64,000 nt of DNA from UBA5314 sp035560815 (GCA_035560815.1 DATMYR010000088.1:1-64000), one strand, 5' to 3'; positions 17,387 to 26,422 are shown, counted from the first letter of the stretch. Notes: generated from the letters alone by a model not told the origin. Numbers and translations: made by a program.

Positions 17387-18718
17387 ATGTCATATGTAAC
17401 AGATGTATTGGCCAAGGTAGTGGAAAGAAACCCCAATGAGCCCGAGTTTCTCCAAGCAGTAAAGGAAGTTCTGGAATCTCTGGAACCGGTCTTCGAGAAA
17501 CACCCAGAATATCAAAAAGCTGGTATTCTAGAGAGGATCGTAGAACCGGAGAGGCAGATTATCTTCCGGGTCCCCTGGGTTGATGACAGCGGCAAGGTTC
17601 AGGTAAACCGCGGAATGCGCATTCAATTCAACAGCGCGATCGGGCCCTACAAAGGCGGCCTCAGACTCCATCCCACCGTATACTCCGGCATTATTAAGTT
17701 CCTGGGCTTTGAGCAGATCTTAAAGAACTCCCTGACCGGACTACCTATTGGTGGTGCGAAGGGTGGTTGCGACTTTGATCCTAAGGGCAAGTCAGATGGA
17801 GAAGTCATGCGTTTCTGTCAGAGCTTTATGACTGAGCTGTTTCGGCATATTGGTCAGGATACCGACGTGCCAGCTGGAGACATCGGTGTAGGCGGCCGTG
17901 AAATCGGCTTTATGTATGGGCAGTACAAGCGTCTGCAGAATTCCTACGAAGGCGTTCTCACCGGCAAGGGCCTGACCTGGGGCGGCAGTTTGGCAAGAAC
18001 CGAGGCTACCGGTTATGGGCTAACATATTTAATGGACGCAATGATCCAGGCGAAAGGAAAGTCTTTTAAAGGATCCACAGTAGTTATATCCGGATCAGGC
18101 AATGTGGCTATTTATGCCACACAGAAAGTTGCTCAATTGGGTGGCAAAGTGGTTGCCCTGAGTGATTCCAACGGGTACATCTACGACAAAGATGGCATTA
18201 AACTGGACACTGTTCAACGTATTAAAGAAGTTGAAAGAGGAAGAATTAAGGATTATGTGAAGGCGCATCCCGAAGCACAATATTTTGAAGGAACGGGCAT
18301 TTGGAAGATCAAATGCGACATCGCCCTGCCCTGCGCCACACAGAACGAACTGGATGAAGAAGATGCCAAAGCCCTGGTGGCCAATGGATGCTTTGCTGTA
18401 GGAGAAGGCGCCAACATGCCTTCCACGCCTGAAGCTGTAAAGGTATTCCTGGACAACAAGGTTATGTTTGCGCCGGGCAAAGCCGCCAACGCTGGTGGTG
18501 TTGCTACATCGGCTCTGGAAATGAGCCAGAACAGCATGCGGCTGTCCTGGACCTTTGAAGAAGTTGATGCCAAGTTGAAAGACATTATGGAAAACATCTA
18601 TAAAAATTCCAGTGCTGCAGCAAAGGAATACGGTTATGAAGACAATCTGGTCGTAGGTGCCAATATTGCTGGATTCCTTAAAGTGGCCGAGGCCATGCTG
18701 GCTCAGGGGATCGTTTAA
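17387..18718 (+). CDS. gdhA: Glutamate dehydrogenase
   Basis: This 443-residue family I hexameric enzyme reductively aminates 2-oxoglutarate. GPYKGGLRLHP, the catalytic-lysine segment LPIGGAKGGCDFDPKG and the nucleotide fold VVISGSGNVA are all visible. Cofactor preference (NADH or NADPH) cannot be read with certainty. CAAAGGAGGAAG precedes the ATG. A single-gene unit with its own promoter and terminator. Confidence 0.95.
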   Translation: MSYVTDVLAKVVERNPNEPEFLQAVKEVLESLEPVFEKHPEYQKAGILERIVEPERQIIFRVPWVDDSGKVQVNRGMRIQFNSAIGPYKGGLRLHPTVYSGIIKFLGFEQILKNSLTGLPIGGAKGGCDFDPKGKSDGEVMRFCQSFMTELFRHIGQDTDVPAGDIGVGGREIGFMYGQYKRLQNSYEGVLTGKGLTWGGSLARTEATGYGLTYLMDAMIQAKGKSFKGSTVVISGSGNVAIYATQKVAQLGGKVVALSDSNGYIYDKDGIKLDTVQRIKEVERGRIKDYVKAHPEAQYFEGTGIWKIKCDIALPCATQNELDEEDAKALVANGCFAVGEGANMPSTPEAVKVFLDNKVMFAPGKAANAGGVATSALEMSQNSMRLSWTFEEVDAKLKDIMENIYKNSSAAAKEYGYEDNLVVGANIAGFLKVAEAMLAQGIV

Positions 18719-18751
18719 TCCTGAAACGCAAAACAATTCTAATAGTTTATC

Positions 18752-18783
18752 GAGAGGCCGCCTACGGGCGGCCTCTTCGTTTT
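18752..18783 (+). terminator. Terminator of gdhA
   Basis: AGAGGCCGCC-TACG-GGCGGCCTCT, a perfect 10-bp stem followed by TCGTTTTG. Confidence 0.85.
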
Positions 18784-18832
18784 GCTATGCAGCTTATGGT
18801 ATAATGGCATCGTTAAAGCAAGGAGGTACAAT

Positions 18833-19759
18833 ATGCGCAGAATAAGCTATCTACTGTTGATGTCAATCCTTTTGCTGGTTGCTGCCGGCTGCAGTTCTGC
18901 AAGCAGTAAGCCCGCTCTGGTCGGACAGGTGAACGGCCAGGGAATCACTCAGACCGATTATGACAAAATGGTAAAACTGCAGAAAGCACTATACCAGCTA
19001 CAAAGTGGGGGAAATCTGCCACAGGATAATGACACATTAAAACAAATACAGGATGCAGCTTTTGATGGGCTGGTTACCGAATGGTTGTTCAAACAAGAAG
19101 CACAAAAGCGCAGCATTACCGTCAGCGACCAGGAAGTAGCAACAGCCCTTGATCAGTTTAAAGCCAGCATTGACTACCAGAAGCTGCTTACTGACACTGG
19201 ATTAAGCGAAGCCGATATTAAATCTATGATTCAGGCTGAGCTTATCTCTGGGAAAGTGTATGAGGATATGGGCAAGAAATCAACGATTGGTGATGCCGAC
19301 ATCGCTGCTTACTACCAAGCGCACCAGGCTGATTATAAAACTGAAGCTGGAATAGAGATATACCACATTCTTGTGCAGACAGAAGCGGAGGCCCAGGACA
19401 TCTTAAGCAAGATTAAAAACGGGAGTGATTTTTCCCAGTTGGCCAAAGAGAATTCTTTAGATACTGCCAGCACGGACCAGGGCGGTTTCACAGGCATAGG
19501 CAACGCTGACTCGCAATGGGTTCAAGAATTTAAGGATGCTGCATTGAAACTAAAACCGGGTGAAATGGCCCCTCAGCCAGTAAAATCGCAATTTGGCTAC
19601 CATATCATTAAAGCCGGAAAAAAAGTTGAGGCTACGCAGAAGACGCTTGACCAGGTAAAAAATGATATTCTCTCTATTTTGCAGAGTCAGAAAGCCTCCC
19701 AGGCACTTCAGGAGCTGCGCCAGAATTCGGATATCAAAGATTTACGCACCAGCAAATAG
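18833..19759 (+). CDS. Lipoprotein PpiC-type peptidyl-prolyl isomerase (PrsA/SurA-like)
   Basis: A 308-residue extracytoplasmic foldase. The signal peptide ends in a lipobox, LLVAAGC, so Cys should be lipidated. A SurA-N-like helical part follows, then a parvulin domain (about 180-275) with IYHILVQT, DFSQLAKENS, GGFTGIG and FGYHIIKAG. It probably folds secreted proteins. AAGGAGG precedes the ATG at 18833, and TATAAT at 18800-18805 looks like its -10 box. Confidence 0.9.
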   Translation: MRRISYLLLMSILLLVAAGCSSASSKPALVGQVNGQGITQTDYDKMVKLQKALYQLQSGGNLPQDNDTLKQIQDAAFDGLVTEWLFKQEAQKRSITVSDQEVATALDQFKASIDYQKLLTDTGLSEADIKSMIQAELISGKVYEDMGKKSTIGDADIAAYYQAHQADYKTEAGIEIYHILVQTEAEAQDILSKIKNGSDFSQLAKENSLDTASTDQGGFTGIGNADSQWVQEFKDAALKLKPGEMAPQPVKSQFGYHIIKAGKKVEATQKTLDQVKNDILSILQSQKASQALQELRQNSDIKDLRTSK

Positions 19760-19921
19760 CAATGAATAGGGAAGCAGGGAATATGTTACTCTGGTTCCCT
19801 ATACCAGCAAAAAAATCGGTAGGGGGCGGTTGGACCGTCCCCTCAACCTGTTGACAAAGTCGGCAAGCTGCCAGAGCGAATGAAAACTTGCATATTGTTA
19901 CGGGGACTTATATACTAAAAT

Positions 19922-19936
19922 TGATAATGATTATCA
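19922..19936. promoter_or_regulatory. fur: Fur box upstream of fur
   Basis: TGATAATGATTATCA is an exact 7-1-7 inverted repeat equal to the Bacillus-type Fur consensus. It lies 22 bases before the fur start, so autoregulation is expected. Confidence 0.85.
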
Positions 19937-19957
19937 TTAATGGCATGAGGCATAACG

Positions 19958-20389
19958 ATGGGCTATAGTGATGTGAATGAAAAGCTGAAACAGCATAATT
20001 ATCGCTTGACCAATCAGCGGGAAGCGGTGCTCGAAGTCATGCTGGGTAATCGGGGTAGACACCTGAGTGCCGAGGAAGTTCTCCAGGAAGCGCGGAGCAA
20101 ACATCCCTTGATCGGCATTGCTACTGTTTACCGTACCCTGGATAAGCTGGCCAGTATGGATATTCTGACCAAGATCATGTTTGGAGATAAATTTCGCTAC
20201 GAGATCTGTGATAAAAACCGCCACCAGCATCATCACATTATCTGTGTCTCATGTGGAGCCATTACCGAAGTCGAGGAGGACCTCTTGAACCGCTTAGAAG
20301 CCAACCTGGAACAAAAAGGCTTTCAAATCGTTGATCATGATCTCAAGTTTTATGCCTATTGCCCGGTTTGTATGAAACAAAAAGCCTAA
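19958..20389 (+). CDS. fur: Ferric uptake regulator family protein, probably Fur
   Basis: The 143-residue protein has an N-terminal winged helix (RLTNQREAVLEVM...GIATVYRTLDKLASM) and a C-terminal dimer domain with HQHHHIICVSCG and a second CPVC pair for structural zinc. PerR and Zur are possible relatives. The two perfect Fur boxes flanking the gene, one at the suf operon, favour iron sensing. A GAGG ribosome site precedes the ATG. Confidence 0.9.
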   Translation: MGYSDVNEKLKQHNYRLTNQREAVLEVMLGNRGRHLSAEEVLQEARSKHPLIGIATVYRTLDKLASMDILTKIMFGDKFRYEICDKNRHQHHHIICVSCGAITEVEEDLLNRLEANLEQKGFQIVDHDLKFYAYCPVCMKQKA

Positions 20390-20408
20390 AAAAAATTTGC
20401 CTACTTGT

Positions 20409-20423
20409 TGATAATGATTATCA
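20409..20423. promoter_or_regulatory. Fur box upstream of sufCB
   Basis: A second exact TGATAATGATTATCA, 20 bases after the fur stop and 118 bases before sufC. It suggests that Fe-S cluster assembly is repressed when iron is plentiful. Confidence 0.82.
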
Positions 20424-20540
20424 ACATCGCCTAAGCGTATGCTTCCCGGGTCAGAACGGCGGGCATTGGACTTATAATCAGCAGTTATGATAAAATAAGC
20501 CAGACTTCTACAAACTGCTTGGATTGGAGAGATAGTTGTT

Positions 20541-21284
20541 ATGTTAATAATGGAAGATATTAGTATGGAAATAGACAGCGACGGGGAAAAGAGAGAAATC
20601 ATTCATAATATCAACCTGGAATTCAAACCTGGGCGTTTGTATGCGGTTACTGGTCCTAACGGTGGGGGAAAGACATCCATCGCCAAAGTCATTATGGGTA
20701 TATACCGGCATAATCGGGGCCGCTTGATTTTTCGGGGAGAAGATATCAGTAGTCTCAGTGTAAGTGAAAGGGCCAAAAAGGGCATCGCCTATGCTTTTCA
20801 GCAACCACCCCGCTTCAAGGGGCTCAATGTGACAGACCTTCTTATGATAGCGAAACCGGATTTAGATAGTTTTGTCCTGCGCAAATATCTCCGGGATGTT
20901 GGATTATGTCCTGAAGACTACCTGGATCGGGATGTGGGGCCTGGATTAAGCGGTGGTGAGATGAAACGCATTGAGATTGCGCAGGTTCTGGCCCGAGATG
21001 CGCATTTGAGCATCTTCGATGAACCGGAAGCGGGTGTTGATCTGTGGACCATCCAAAAGCTTTTGAACATCATCATCAACCGCTACAAAAACAATCCGGA
21101 TGCCACAGCGATCATTATAACCCACAATGAAAACGTACTACCCATCTGTGATGAGATTATTGTGGTAGAAGACGGATTGATCAGGGATCGGGGTACACCG
21201 GCGGAAATATGGCCGCTGATTAAAGATGATATCGAGTGCAAGATGAAAGATCAGTGCCGGGGGGAGGTGCCCCATGCAATTTGA
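20541..21284 (+). CDS. sufC: Fe-S cluster assembly ATPase SufC
   Basis: This 247-residue ABC ATPase carries Walker A GPNGGGKTS, the signature LSGGEMKR and Walker B LSIFDEPEAGVD. With SufB it forms the minimal SufBC scaffold that builds Fe-S clusters. The 3' end overlaps sufB by 11 bases. Neither SufS nor SufU follows, so sulfur must come from a cysteine desulfurase encoded elsewhere. Confidence 0.93.
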   Translation: MLIMEDISMEIDSDGEKREIIHNINLEFKPGRLYAVTGPNGGGKTSIAKVIMGIYRHNRGRLIFRGEDISSLSVSERAKKGIAYAFQQPPRFKGLNVTDLLMIAKPDLDSFVLRKYLRDVGLCPEDYLDRDVGPGLSGGEMKRIEIAQVLARDAHLSIFDEPEAGVDLWTIQKLLNIIINRYKNNPDATAIIITHNENVLPICDEIIVVEDGLIRDRGTPAEIWPLIKDDIECKMKDQCRGEVPHAI

Positions 21285-22197
21285 TAAGCTTGACATGGAC
21301 CTGCTTAATACCATCGCAGATCTGAAGGGCGTGCCTTCAGGGGCCTTGAATATTCGTAAAGACGGACAGGCTGTCTTACGCCAGTCTTCTCCTAACATCA
21401 CGATCACCCCTCTGGAGGGAAAGCCTGGCATCAAAGTGGAGATAAAACCGGGTACCAAGAACGAAAGCGTGCATATCCCGGTAATTCTAACTCGTTCCGG
21501 GTTTCAAGATCTGGTATATAATACCTTCGAGGTTGGTGAGGATTCCGATGTCACCATCGTAGCCGGGTGCGGGATACACAATGACAGCCATGCCGATTCC
21601 AGCCACCAGGGAATTCATGAGATATTCGTGCGCAAAGGCGCTCATATGAAATATGTTGAGAAACATTATGGGGAAGGCAGCGGTACGGGTCAGCGTATTC
21701 TACATCCTACCACGATCATTACGGTGGAGGATGGGGGCAGTGCGGAATTGGAACTGGTGCAGATTAGAGGGGTTGATGATACCCATCGGGTCTCCACCGC
21801 TTATGTGAAAACGCGGGGCAGCATCAAGCTGATTGAACGTCTGCTCACCCATGGATCGCAGAATGCCAGTTCCGAGATCATTGTACAAATTATAGGTCAA
21901 GGCGGCACGGCTCAGGTGCTTTCCCGTTCCGTAGCCAGGGATCAATCAACTCAGATTTTCAAAGCCTCTCTTCAAGGACTGACCGAGTGTATGGGTCATG
22001 TAGAGTGTGATGCAATCATCATGGACGAGGCCCATATCCGCGCTATGCCAGAGCTGGTGGCCGAAGATTCCAACGCAGTTCTTACCCATGAAGCGGCCAT
22101 TGGTAAAATAGCCGGCGAGCAAGTGATTAAACTCATGTCACTGGGTTTGACCGAAGACGAAGCTGTGGCAACCATTTTGGATGGCTTCTTGCGCTAG
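21274..22197 (+). CDS. sufB: Fe-S cluster scaffold SufB/SufD family
   Basis: The 307-residue beta-helix protein is shorter than proteobacterial SufB (about 480-495) because it lacks most of the N-terminal region, as in archaeal and clostridial SufBC systems. The C-terminal core AVLTHEAAIGKIAGEQV and GLTEDEAVATILDGFL is intact. GGGGAGG precedes the ATG inside sufC. The only SufB/D copy here, so it would act as a homodimer with SufC. Confidence 0.9.
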   Translation: MQFDKLDMDLLNTIADLKGVPSGALNIRKDGQAVLRQSSPNITITPLEGKPGIKVEIKPGTKNESVHIPVILTRSGFQDLVYNTFEVGEDSDVTIVAGCGIHNDSHADSSHQGIHEIFVRKGAHMKYVEKHYGEGSGTGQRILHPTTIITVEDGGSAELELVQIRGVDDTHRVSTAYVKTRGSIKLIERLLTHGSQNASSEIIVQIIGQGGTAQVLSRSVARDQSTQIFKASLQGLTECMGHVECDAIIMDEAHIRAMPELVAEDSNAVLTHEAAIGKIAGEQVIKLMSLGLTEDEAVATILDGFLR

Positions 22198-22255
22198 AAG
22201 ATATTCTCCTCCCTCTGGGAGTGAAAAAGACTGTATAACAATGGTGGGTGATGGG

Positions 22256-23161
22256 ATGAACATAAATCTACTGAGGATCTATATCCGGGTGGTGGAAACA
22301 CAGAATCTTTCTCGTACAGCTGAGGAATATGGTATATCTCAGCCAGCAGTTACCAAACAAATCCAGGCCCTGGAGGAGCATTACGGTATTCTTCTTCTGG
22401 AAAGATCGGGCCGGCGGCTGAAACCCACGGAGGCCGGTGAGCTCCTTTATCATTTTGCCCAGGAAATCATTAAGGTGGTTGATAAGGCTGACAAGGCCAT
22501 GCAAGAGGTGGCAGCCAGCCAGAGAGGGATATTGTCCTTTGGTGCCAGCACTATTCCCGGTCAGTATATCCTCCCTCCCCTGATCAAGGATTTTAAGGAA
22601 CGTTATCCGCATATTAGCATCAGCATGGAAATTGCCGATACGGAAAAAATCTTCACTCAGATTGCAGAGCGGGAGTTGGATGTTGGCATTGTAGGCGGAT
22701 ATTTTAACAATCGCAAAGTTGAGGGATTTCGATGGTTGGATGACCGGCTTCTGGCAATTGTTCCGGCCAACCACACCCTGGCTGGTTTGCCAGAGATCAA
22801 TCTGCATAGTCTTCTCAATGAGCGCTGGATATTTCGGGAGAAGGGTTCGGGAACTCGAAAAGCGGTGGAGGAATTGCTGGCCAGCCAGGGTCTCAGGAGA
22901 GAAGAACTTAACATTTATATGGAAGCCGGAAGTACGGAAGCAGTATTGGCATCGGTCCGGTCCGGGATGGGCATATCCATTGTATCTCACTGGGCGGTTG
23001 GGCTGAAGGAGGCCCAGCCGGGGATCAAGGCAATTCCTATCAGCGAATCCGATGGACAAAGATCTTTTTACATCATTTATCCCCGGCAAAAAAGCAGGCG
23101 TAAATCAGTGGATCAGTTCATAGATTTTTTAAAGGAAGCACAAGAGAGATCTCAGTCCTGA
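22256..23161 (+). CDS. LysR family transcriptional regulator
   Basis: A 301-residue regulator with an N-terminal winged helix (MNINLLRIYIRVVETQNLSR and SQPAVTKQIQALEEHYG) and a two-lobed effector domain (GQYILPPLIKDFKERYP...ELDVGIVGG). The effector and targets are unknown; CysL-like proteins are the nearest match I can suggest. It follows sufB on the same strand by 58 bases but is unlikely to be part of Fe-S assembly. The ATG at 22256 follows GGGTGATGGG. Confidence 0.88.
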   Translation: MNINLLRIYIRVVETQNLSRTAEEYGISQPAVTKQIQALEEHYGILLLERSGRRLKPTEAGELLYHFAQEIIKVVDKADKAMQEVAASQRGILSFGASTIPGQYILPPLIKDFKERYPHISISMEIADTEKIFTQIAERELDVGIVGGYFNNRKVEGFRWLDDRLLAIVPANHTLAGLPEINLHSLLNERWIFREKGSGTRKAVEELLASQGLRREELNIYMEAGSTEAVLASVRSGMGISIVSHWAVGLKEAQPGIKAIPISESDGQRSFYIIYPRQKSRRKSVDQFIDFLKEAQERSQS

Positions 23162-23188
23162 CCGTGCTCCGGTCGGGCTTTTTTTTTA
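23157..23188 (+). terminator. Terminator of the lysR gene
   Basis: CCTGACCG pairs with CGGTCGGG (one G-U pair) and a nine-T tract follows. It overlaps the end of the gene. Confidence 0.85.
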
Positions 23189-23209
23189 CAGCCTAGCCTG
23201 AGAAAATGA

Positions 23210-23238
23210 TTTTCAATTAACATGCCTTTGTTTATAAT
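23210..23238 (+). promoter_or_regulatory. Promoter of the polyamine operon
   Basis: TTTTCA (23210-23215), 17 bases, then TATAAT (23233-23238). A transcript from here would start near 23245, after the ATG at 23222, which is therefore unlikely to be the start codon of the arginine decarboxylase. Confidence 0.5.
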
Positions 23239-23275
23239 AAATCTGTTGTGCAAAAAAACTTTGGAGGTGTTTGTC

Positions 23276-23734
23276 ATCTTACCGTCGCCGAAGAAATATT
23301 TTGTGACTGCTGCATCATCTGAGGGTGAGAGTAGTCTTACTGCTTTTGACCAGGCCTTGCTCAAAGCCCGGGTAGGAAATACCAACCTACTGAGGGTAAG
23401 CAGTATTCTTCCTCCAGGTTGCGAATATGATCCGGATTTGGAGATTCCACCCGGTTCCCTCTTGCCCATTGCTTATGGGAGTATCACTAGCTGCAACCCC
23501 GGAGAATTAATATCAGCTGCTATCGGTGTGGGAATAAAAAAAGGCAGCTTTGGTGTGATTATGGAATTTTCGGGCAGATGTAGCAAATTAGAAGCGGAAG
23601 AAGCCATAGGACGCATGGTCAGGGAGGCTTTCCAGGTTCGCGGGTTGGAACTGGACGAAATAAAAATAGCCTCTACGGAACATGTAGTTAAAAAAATCGG
23701 CTGCGCCTTTGCGGCCGCACCCCTATGGTACTAG
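23276..23734 (+). CDS. Pyruvoyl-dependent arginine decarboxylase
   Basis: The proenzyme self-cleaves between two serines of LLRVSSILPPG, making a pyruvoyl cofactor, and converts arginine to agmatine. SSEGESSLTAFDQALL and SLLPIAYGSITS match the archaeal/chlamydial-type family. The start is unusual: GGAGG at 23263-23267 places initiation at an ATC (23276), giving M-L-P-S-P-K-K-Y-F as in relatives (152 residues). A GTG at 23267 overlaps the ribosome site, and the ATG at 23222 lies inside the promoter. It leads the ArgDC-speE-speB operon. Confidence 0.85.
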   Translation: MLPSPKKYFVTAASSEGESSLTAFDQALLKARVGNTNLLRVSSILPPGCEYDPDLEIPPGSLLPIAYGSITSCNPGELISAAIGVGIKKGSFGVIMEFSGRCSKLEAEEAIGRMVREAFQVRGLELDEIKIASTEHVVKKIGCAFAAAPLWY

Positions 23735-23747
23735 AGGAGGAAAAAAC

Positions 23748-24569
23748 ATGGAGCTGTGGATCAGCGAGTTACAAACCCCTAATCTTAAGATATCCTGCCG
23801 GACTTCGCAGACTTTGCGAAACGAGAAGACGCCTTTTCAGGAATTGGCTGTGGTAGTAACCGAGACTTTCGGGCGTATGCTGCTGCTGGACGGGGCTATT
23901 CAGACCACCGAAAAGGATGAATTTGTCTATCATGAAATGATTACCCAGGTGCCCATCAATTCACACCCTCACCCTGATCATGTAGTGATTATCGGTGGCG
24001 GAGACGGTGGGGCCTTACGGGATGTAGTAAAAAACCCGGCAGTAAAAAAGGGCACCCTGGTGGAAATCGATCAGCGGGTTATCCAGGCTTCCCAGGATTT
24101 CTTCCCGGAATTGTCGTGTTCTTTTACTCATCCAAAATCTGAAGTGCTGGTGGCGGACGGGTTGGCTTTCATGAAAGAACACAAAAACAGCTTCGACATC
24201 GTTATCGTCGATTCAACTGACCCGGTGGGACCAGCTGTTCAATTGTTTGGTCAGGCCTTTTACCAGGATGTTTTTGATGCACTTAAAGAAGACGGCATGC
24301 TGGTAGTACAGAGTGAATCACCCTTTTTAAATAGTGATATTATTAAGATGGCATATGGAGGCATTAGCAATGTGTTTCCTCTAACCCGTCTGTATTTGGC
24401 CAATGTTCCCACCTATCCCAGCGGTTTGTGGTCCTTTACCGTTGGTTCGAAGAAATACGACCCTCAAATGGTTCTGCGCACGGACGAGCTGGACTGGAAG
24501 TATTATACTCCGGAGATTCACCGGGCAGCTTTCCAACTGCCGCCTTTTGCAAAAAAAATCATTGAGTAG
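23748..24569 (+). CDS. speE: Spermidine synthase
   Basis: The 273-residue aminopropyltransferase moves the aminopropyl group of decarboxylated SAM to putrescine. IIGGGDGGALRDVVK binds the cosubstrate, and DSTDPVGPA holds the catalytic Asp; YHEMITQVP is also typical. GAGGAGG precedes the ATG at 23748. Its cosubstrate would come from SpeD, encoded at 33.7 kb. Confidence 0.94.
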   Translation: MELWISELQTPNLKISCRTSQTLRNEKTPFQELAVVVTETFGRMLLLDGAIQTTEKDEFVYHEMITQVPINSHPHPDHVVIIGGGDGGALRDVVKNPAVKKGTLVEIDQRVIQASQDFFPELSCSFTHPKSEVLVADGLAFMKEHKNSFDIVIVDSTDPVGPAVQLFGQAFYQDVFDALKEDGMLVVQSESPFLNSDIIKMAYGGISNVFPLTRLYLANVPTYPSGLWSFTVGSKKYDPQMVLRTDELDWKYYTPEIHRAAFQLPPFAKKIIE

Positions 24570-24578
24570 GAAGAGAAT

Positions 24579-25442
24579 ATGCAAAATACTATGGATTTCC
24601 TGGAACAACGGGCCTATTTTATAGGCTGTTCACCACAGACGGGACAGGGCCGCAAGGTAATCCTGGGGCTGCCAATGGATGCCACTACCAGCTTCCGCCC
24701 CGGAACCCGCCTGGCTTCGTACCGGATTCGCGAGGTGTCCGAGGGTATAGAAGAATACAGCATATATCAGGATCGTTCTCTGGAAAACTGTGATTTTTCT
24801 GATCTAGGAGATGTATCTATTCCATTCGGGAATGTAAGTGAAAGCCTGGCTCGCATGGAGGCTGTGGCTGAAGAGCTTCTGGCCCAGGGCCGGATGATTT
24901 ATAGTTTGGGTGGCGAACATTTGGTTAGCCTGCCAATAATTAAGGCTTACAAACGCCGCTATCCAGATCTTGTGGTGGTGCAGATGGATGCTCACGCTGA
25001 TCTGCGCGAGGACTACTTGGGAGAACCGTTGTCGCATGCTTCGGTGATGCGCAGGGCGGTGGATGTTGTGGGTCCGGGGAATCTTTTTCAGTTGGGCATC
25101 CGTTCTGGAACTCAGGAGGAATTGGCTTATGCCCGGGAAAACACCTTTCTTTATTTAGACCAGGTTTTGCCTTGCTGTCCTGAGGTCATAGAGAGAATAG
25201 GGCAGCGGCCCGTTTATCTAACTTTGGATATTGATGTCCTGGACCCGGCTTATGCACCGGGAACCGGTACCCCCGAAGCTGGAGGGATTTCTTCCCGGGA
25301 ATTGTTCCAGGTCCTTCATGATTTTCGTCAGCTCAATATCGTGGGGTTTGATCTGGTGGAAATATCCCCCCCTCTGGACAACAATGATATCACCTCCATC
25401 CTGGGGGCCAAGATTTTGCGCGAGGTGCTATTGGCTTACTAA
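24579..25442 (+). CDS. speB: Agmatinase (ureohydrolase family)
   Basis: This 287-residue Mn enzyme turns agmatine into putrescine and urea. The metal ligands are in GGEHL, QMDAHADLRED and TLDIDVLDPAYAPGTGTPEAGG. It starts 9 bases after speE and ends at a strong terminator. With the decarboxylase and SpeE it completes arginine to spermidine, apart from SpeD. Confidence 0.93.
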   Translation: MQNTMDFLEQRAYFIGCSPQTGQGRKVILGLPMDATTSFRPGTRLASYRIREVSEGIEEYSIYQDRSLENCDFSDLGDVSIPFGNVSESLARMEAVAEELLAQGRMIYSLGGEHLVSLPIIKAYKRRYPDLVVVQMDAHADLREDYLGEPLSHASVMRRAVDVVGPGNLFQLGIRSGTQEELAYARENTFLYLDQVLPCCPEVIERIGQRPVYLTLDIDVLDPAYAPGTGTPEAGGISSRELFQVLHDFRQLNIVGFDLVEISPPLDNNDITSILGAKILREVLLAY

Positions 25443-25453
25443 ACAGTTATTTG

Positions 25454-25490
25454 AAGGCTGTTAGCTTGAATAAAGCTAACAGCCTTTTTG
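25454..25490 (+). terminator. Terminator of the polyamine operon
   Basis: AAGGCTGTTAGCTT and AAGCTAACAGCCTT form a perfect 14-bp stem with a 5-base loop and a TTTTT tail. Confidence 0.92.
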
Positions 25491-25685
25491 TTTTGAAACA
25501 AAAAGCTAGTGAATGCCTATCTCCTATAAGATAGGCTAGATAGTGGTATGTTAATTACTCAACTACCTCTGTGCCATCCATTTTTTTAGCCTGAAAAATA
25601 GTATAGGGAAGGCGATGTTAAGCAAACAACATACCTCGTTACGAAAACTTGTGGTGACTTAACAATTTCGTGAGCAAATAGGGCT

Positions 25686-25720
25686 GAAAAAATGAAAACC
25701 CGGGCGGTTAAACCCGGGTT
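25686..25720 (-). terminator. Terminator of the rubrerythrin gene
   Basis: On the minus strand AACCCGGG and CCCGGGTT form the stem, followed by TTTTCATTTTTTC. The 25491-25685 stretch between convergent genes holds only a short CCTATC/GATAGG repeat. Confidence 0.8.
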
Positions 25721-25749
25721 GGTATTAATAAAACCAATTATAAGTGTAT

Positions 25750-26289
25750 CTAGTAGTTTTCAGCTAAAAGTTCGTAGTAGCTTTGGGGGTGGGCGCAGGC
25801 CGGGCACACGTCCGGAGCCTCAGGCCCTTCGTGGACATACCCACAATTGCGGCATTTCCATTTGGTGCTTTGTTCTTTCTTAAATACCGTTTGATTCTTA
25901 AGGTTTTCCAAAAGCTTGCGATACCTTTTCTCGTGTTCTTCTTCCACTTCGGCGATCTCTTTAAACATCCGGGCTATCTCATCAAAGCCTTCTTCCCGGG
26001 CAATCTTTTCGAATTCCGGATACATACTGGTGTGTTCAAAGTTTTCTCCCTGGGCAGCGGTCAAGAGATTGTCTTCAGTGCAGGGGACCTGGCCGCCCAT
26101 TAAAGTCTTATACAAGAGTTTGGCATGTTCTTTCTCGTTATCAGCTGTTTCAAGGAAAATAGCCGCCATTTGTTTAAATCCCTCTTTGTCGGCCTGACTG
26201 GCGAAGAAGGTGTACTTGTTGCGGGCTTGGGATTCTCCGGCAAAGGCTTCCAAAAGGTTTTTCTCCGTCTTCGATCCTTTTAAGTCCAT
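25750..26289 (-). CDS. rbr: Rubrerythrin
   Basis: The 179-residue protein has an N-terminal four-helix di-iron domain (AFAGESQARNKYTFFA, ETADNEKEHAK, EVEEEHEKRY) and a C-terminal rubredoxin-like iron site (CRNCGY...CPACAHP). It reduces hydrogen peroxide in the cytoplasm of anaerobes. The ATG at 26289 lies 9 bases after AAGGAGG; a TTG at 26298 is too close to it. A repeat element begins 28 bases upstream, so the promoter lies within or close to the repeat. Confidence 0.95.
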   Translation of the reverse strand: MDLKGSKTEKNLLEAFAGESQARNKYTFFASQADKEGFKQMAAIFLETADNEKEHAKLLYKTLMGGQVPCTEDNLLTAAQGENFEHTSMYPEFEKIAREEGFDEIARMFKEIAEVEEEHEKRYRKLLENLKNQTVFKKEQSTKWKCRNCGYVHEGPEAPDVCPACAHPQSYYELLAENY

Positions 26290-26316
26290 ACCATTCAACC
26301 TCCTTAAATTAGGTTA

Positions 26317-26422
26317 GGGGACACACCTTCCCCTGATTCCAGTTAATGTAAACAGCTTTAATGATACCTTGGGTTCGTTTATAGAAACGAAAATCCTGCT
26401 CGTTGCGGTAAGGAATGTCCCC
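26317..26422. repeat. 107-bp-class intergenic repeat, copy A
   Basis: Bounded by GGGGACACACCTTCCCC (26317-26333) and GCGGTAAGGAATGTCCCC (26405-26422); 106 bp. The two ends are imperfect inverted repeats (GGGGACA-N2-CCTT). A shorter, diverged copy with GGGACACACCTTCCC lies at about 26471-26532. Confidence 0.8.

Noticed and set aside
18095..18736. 213-codon minus-strand ORF inside gdhA
   Set aside because: Antisense shadow of a clear glutamate dehydrogenase gene.
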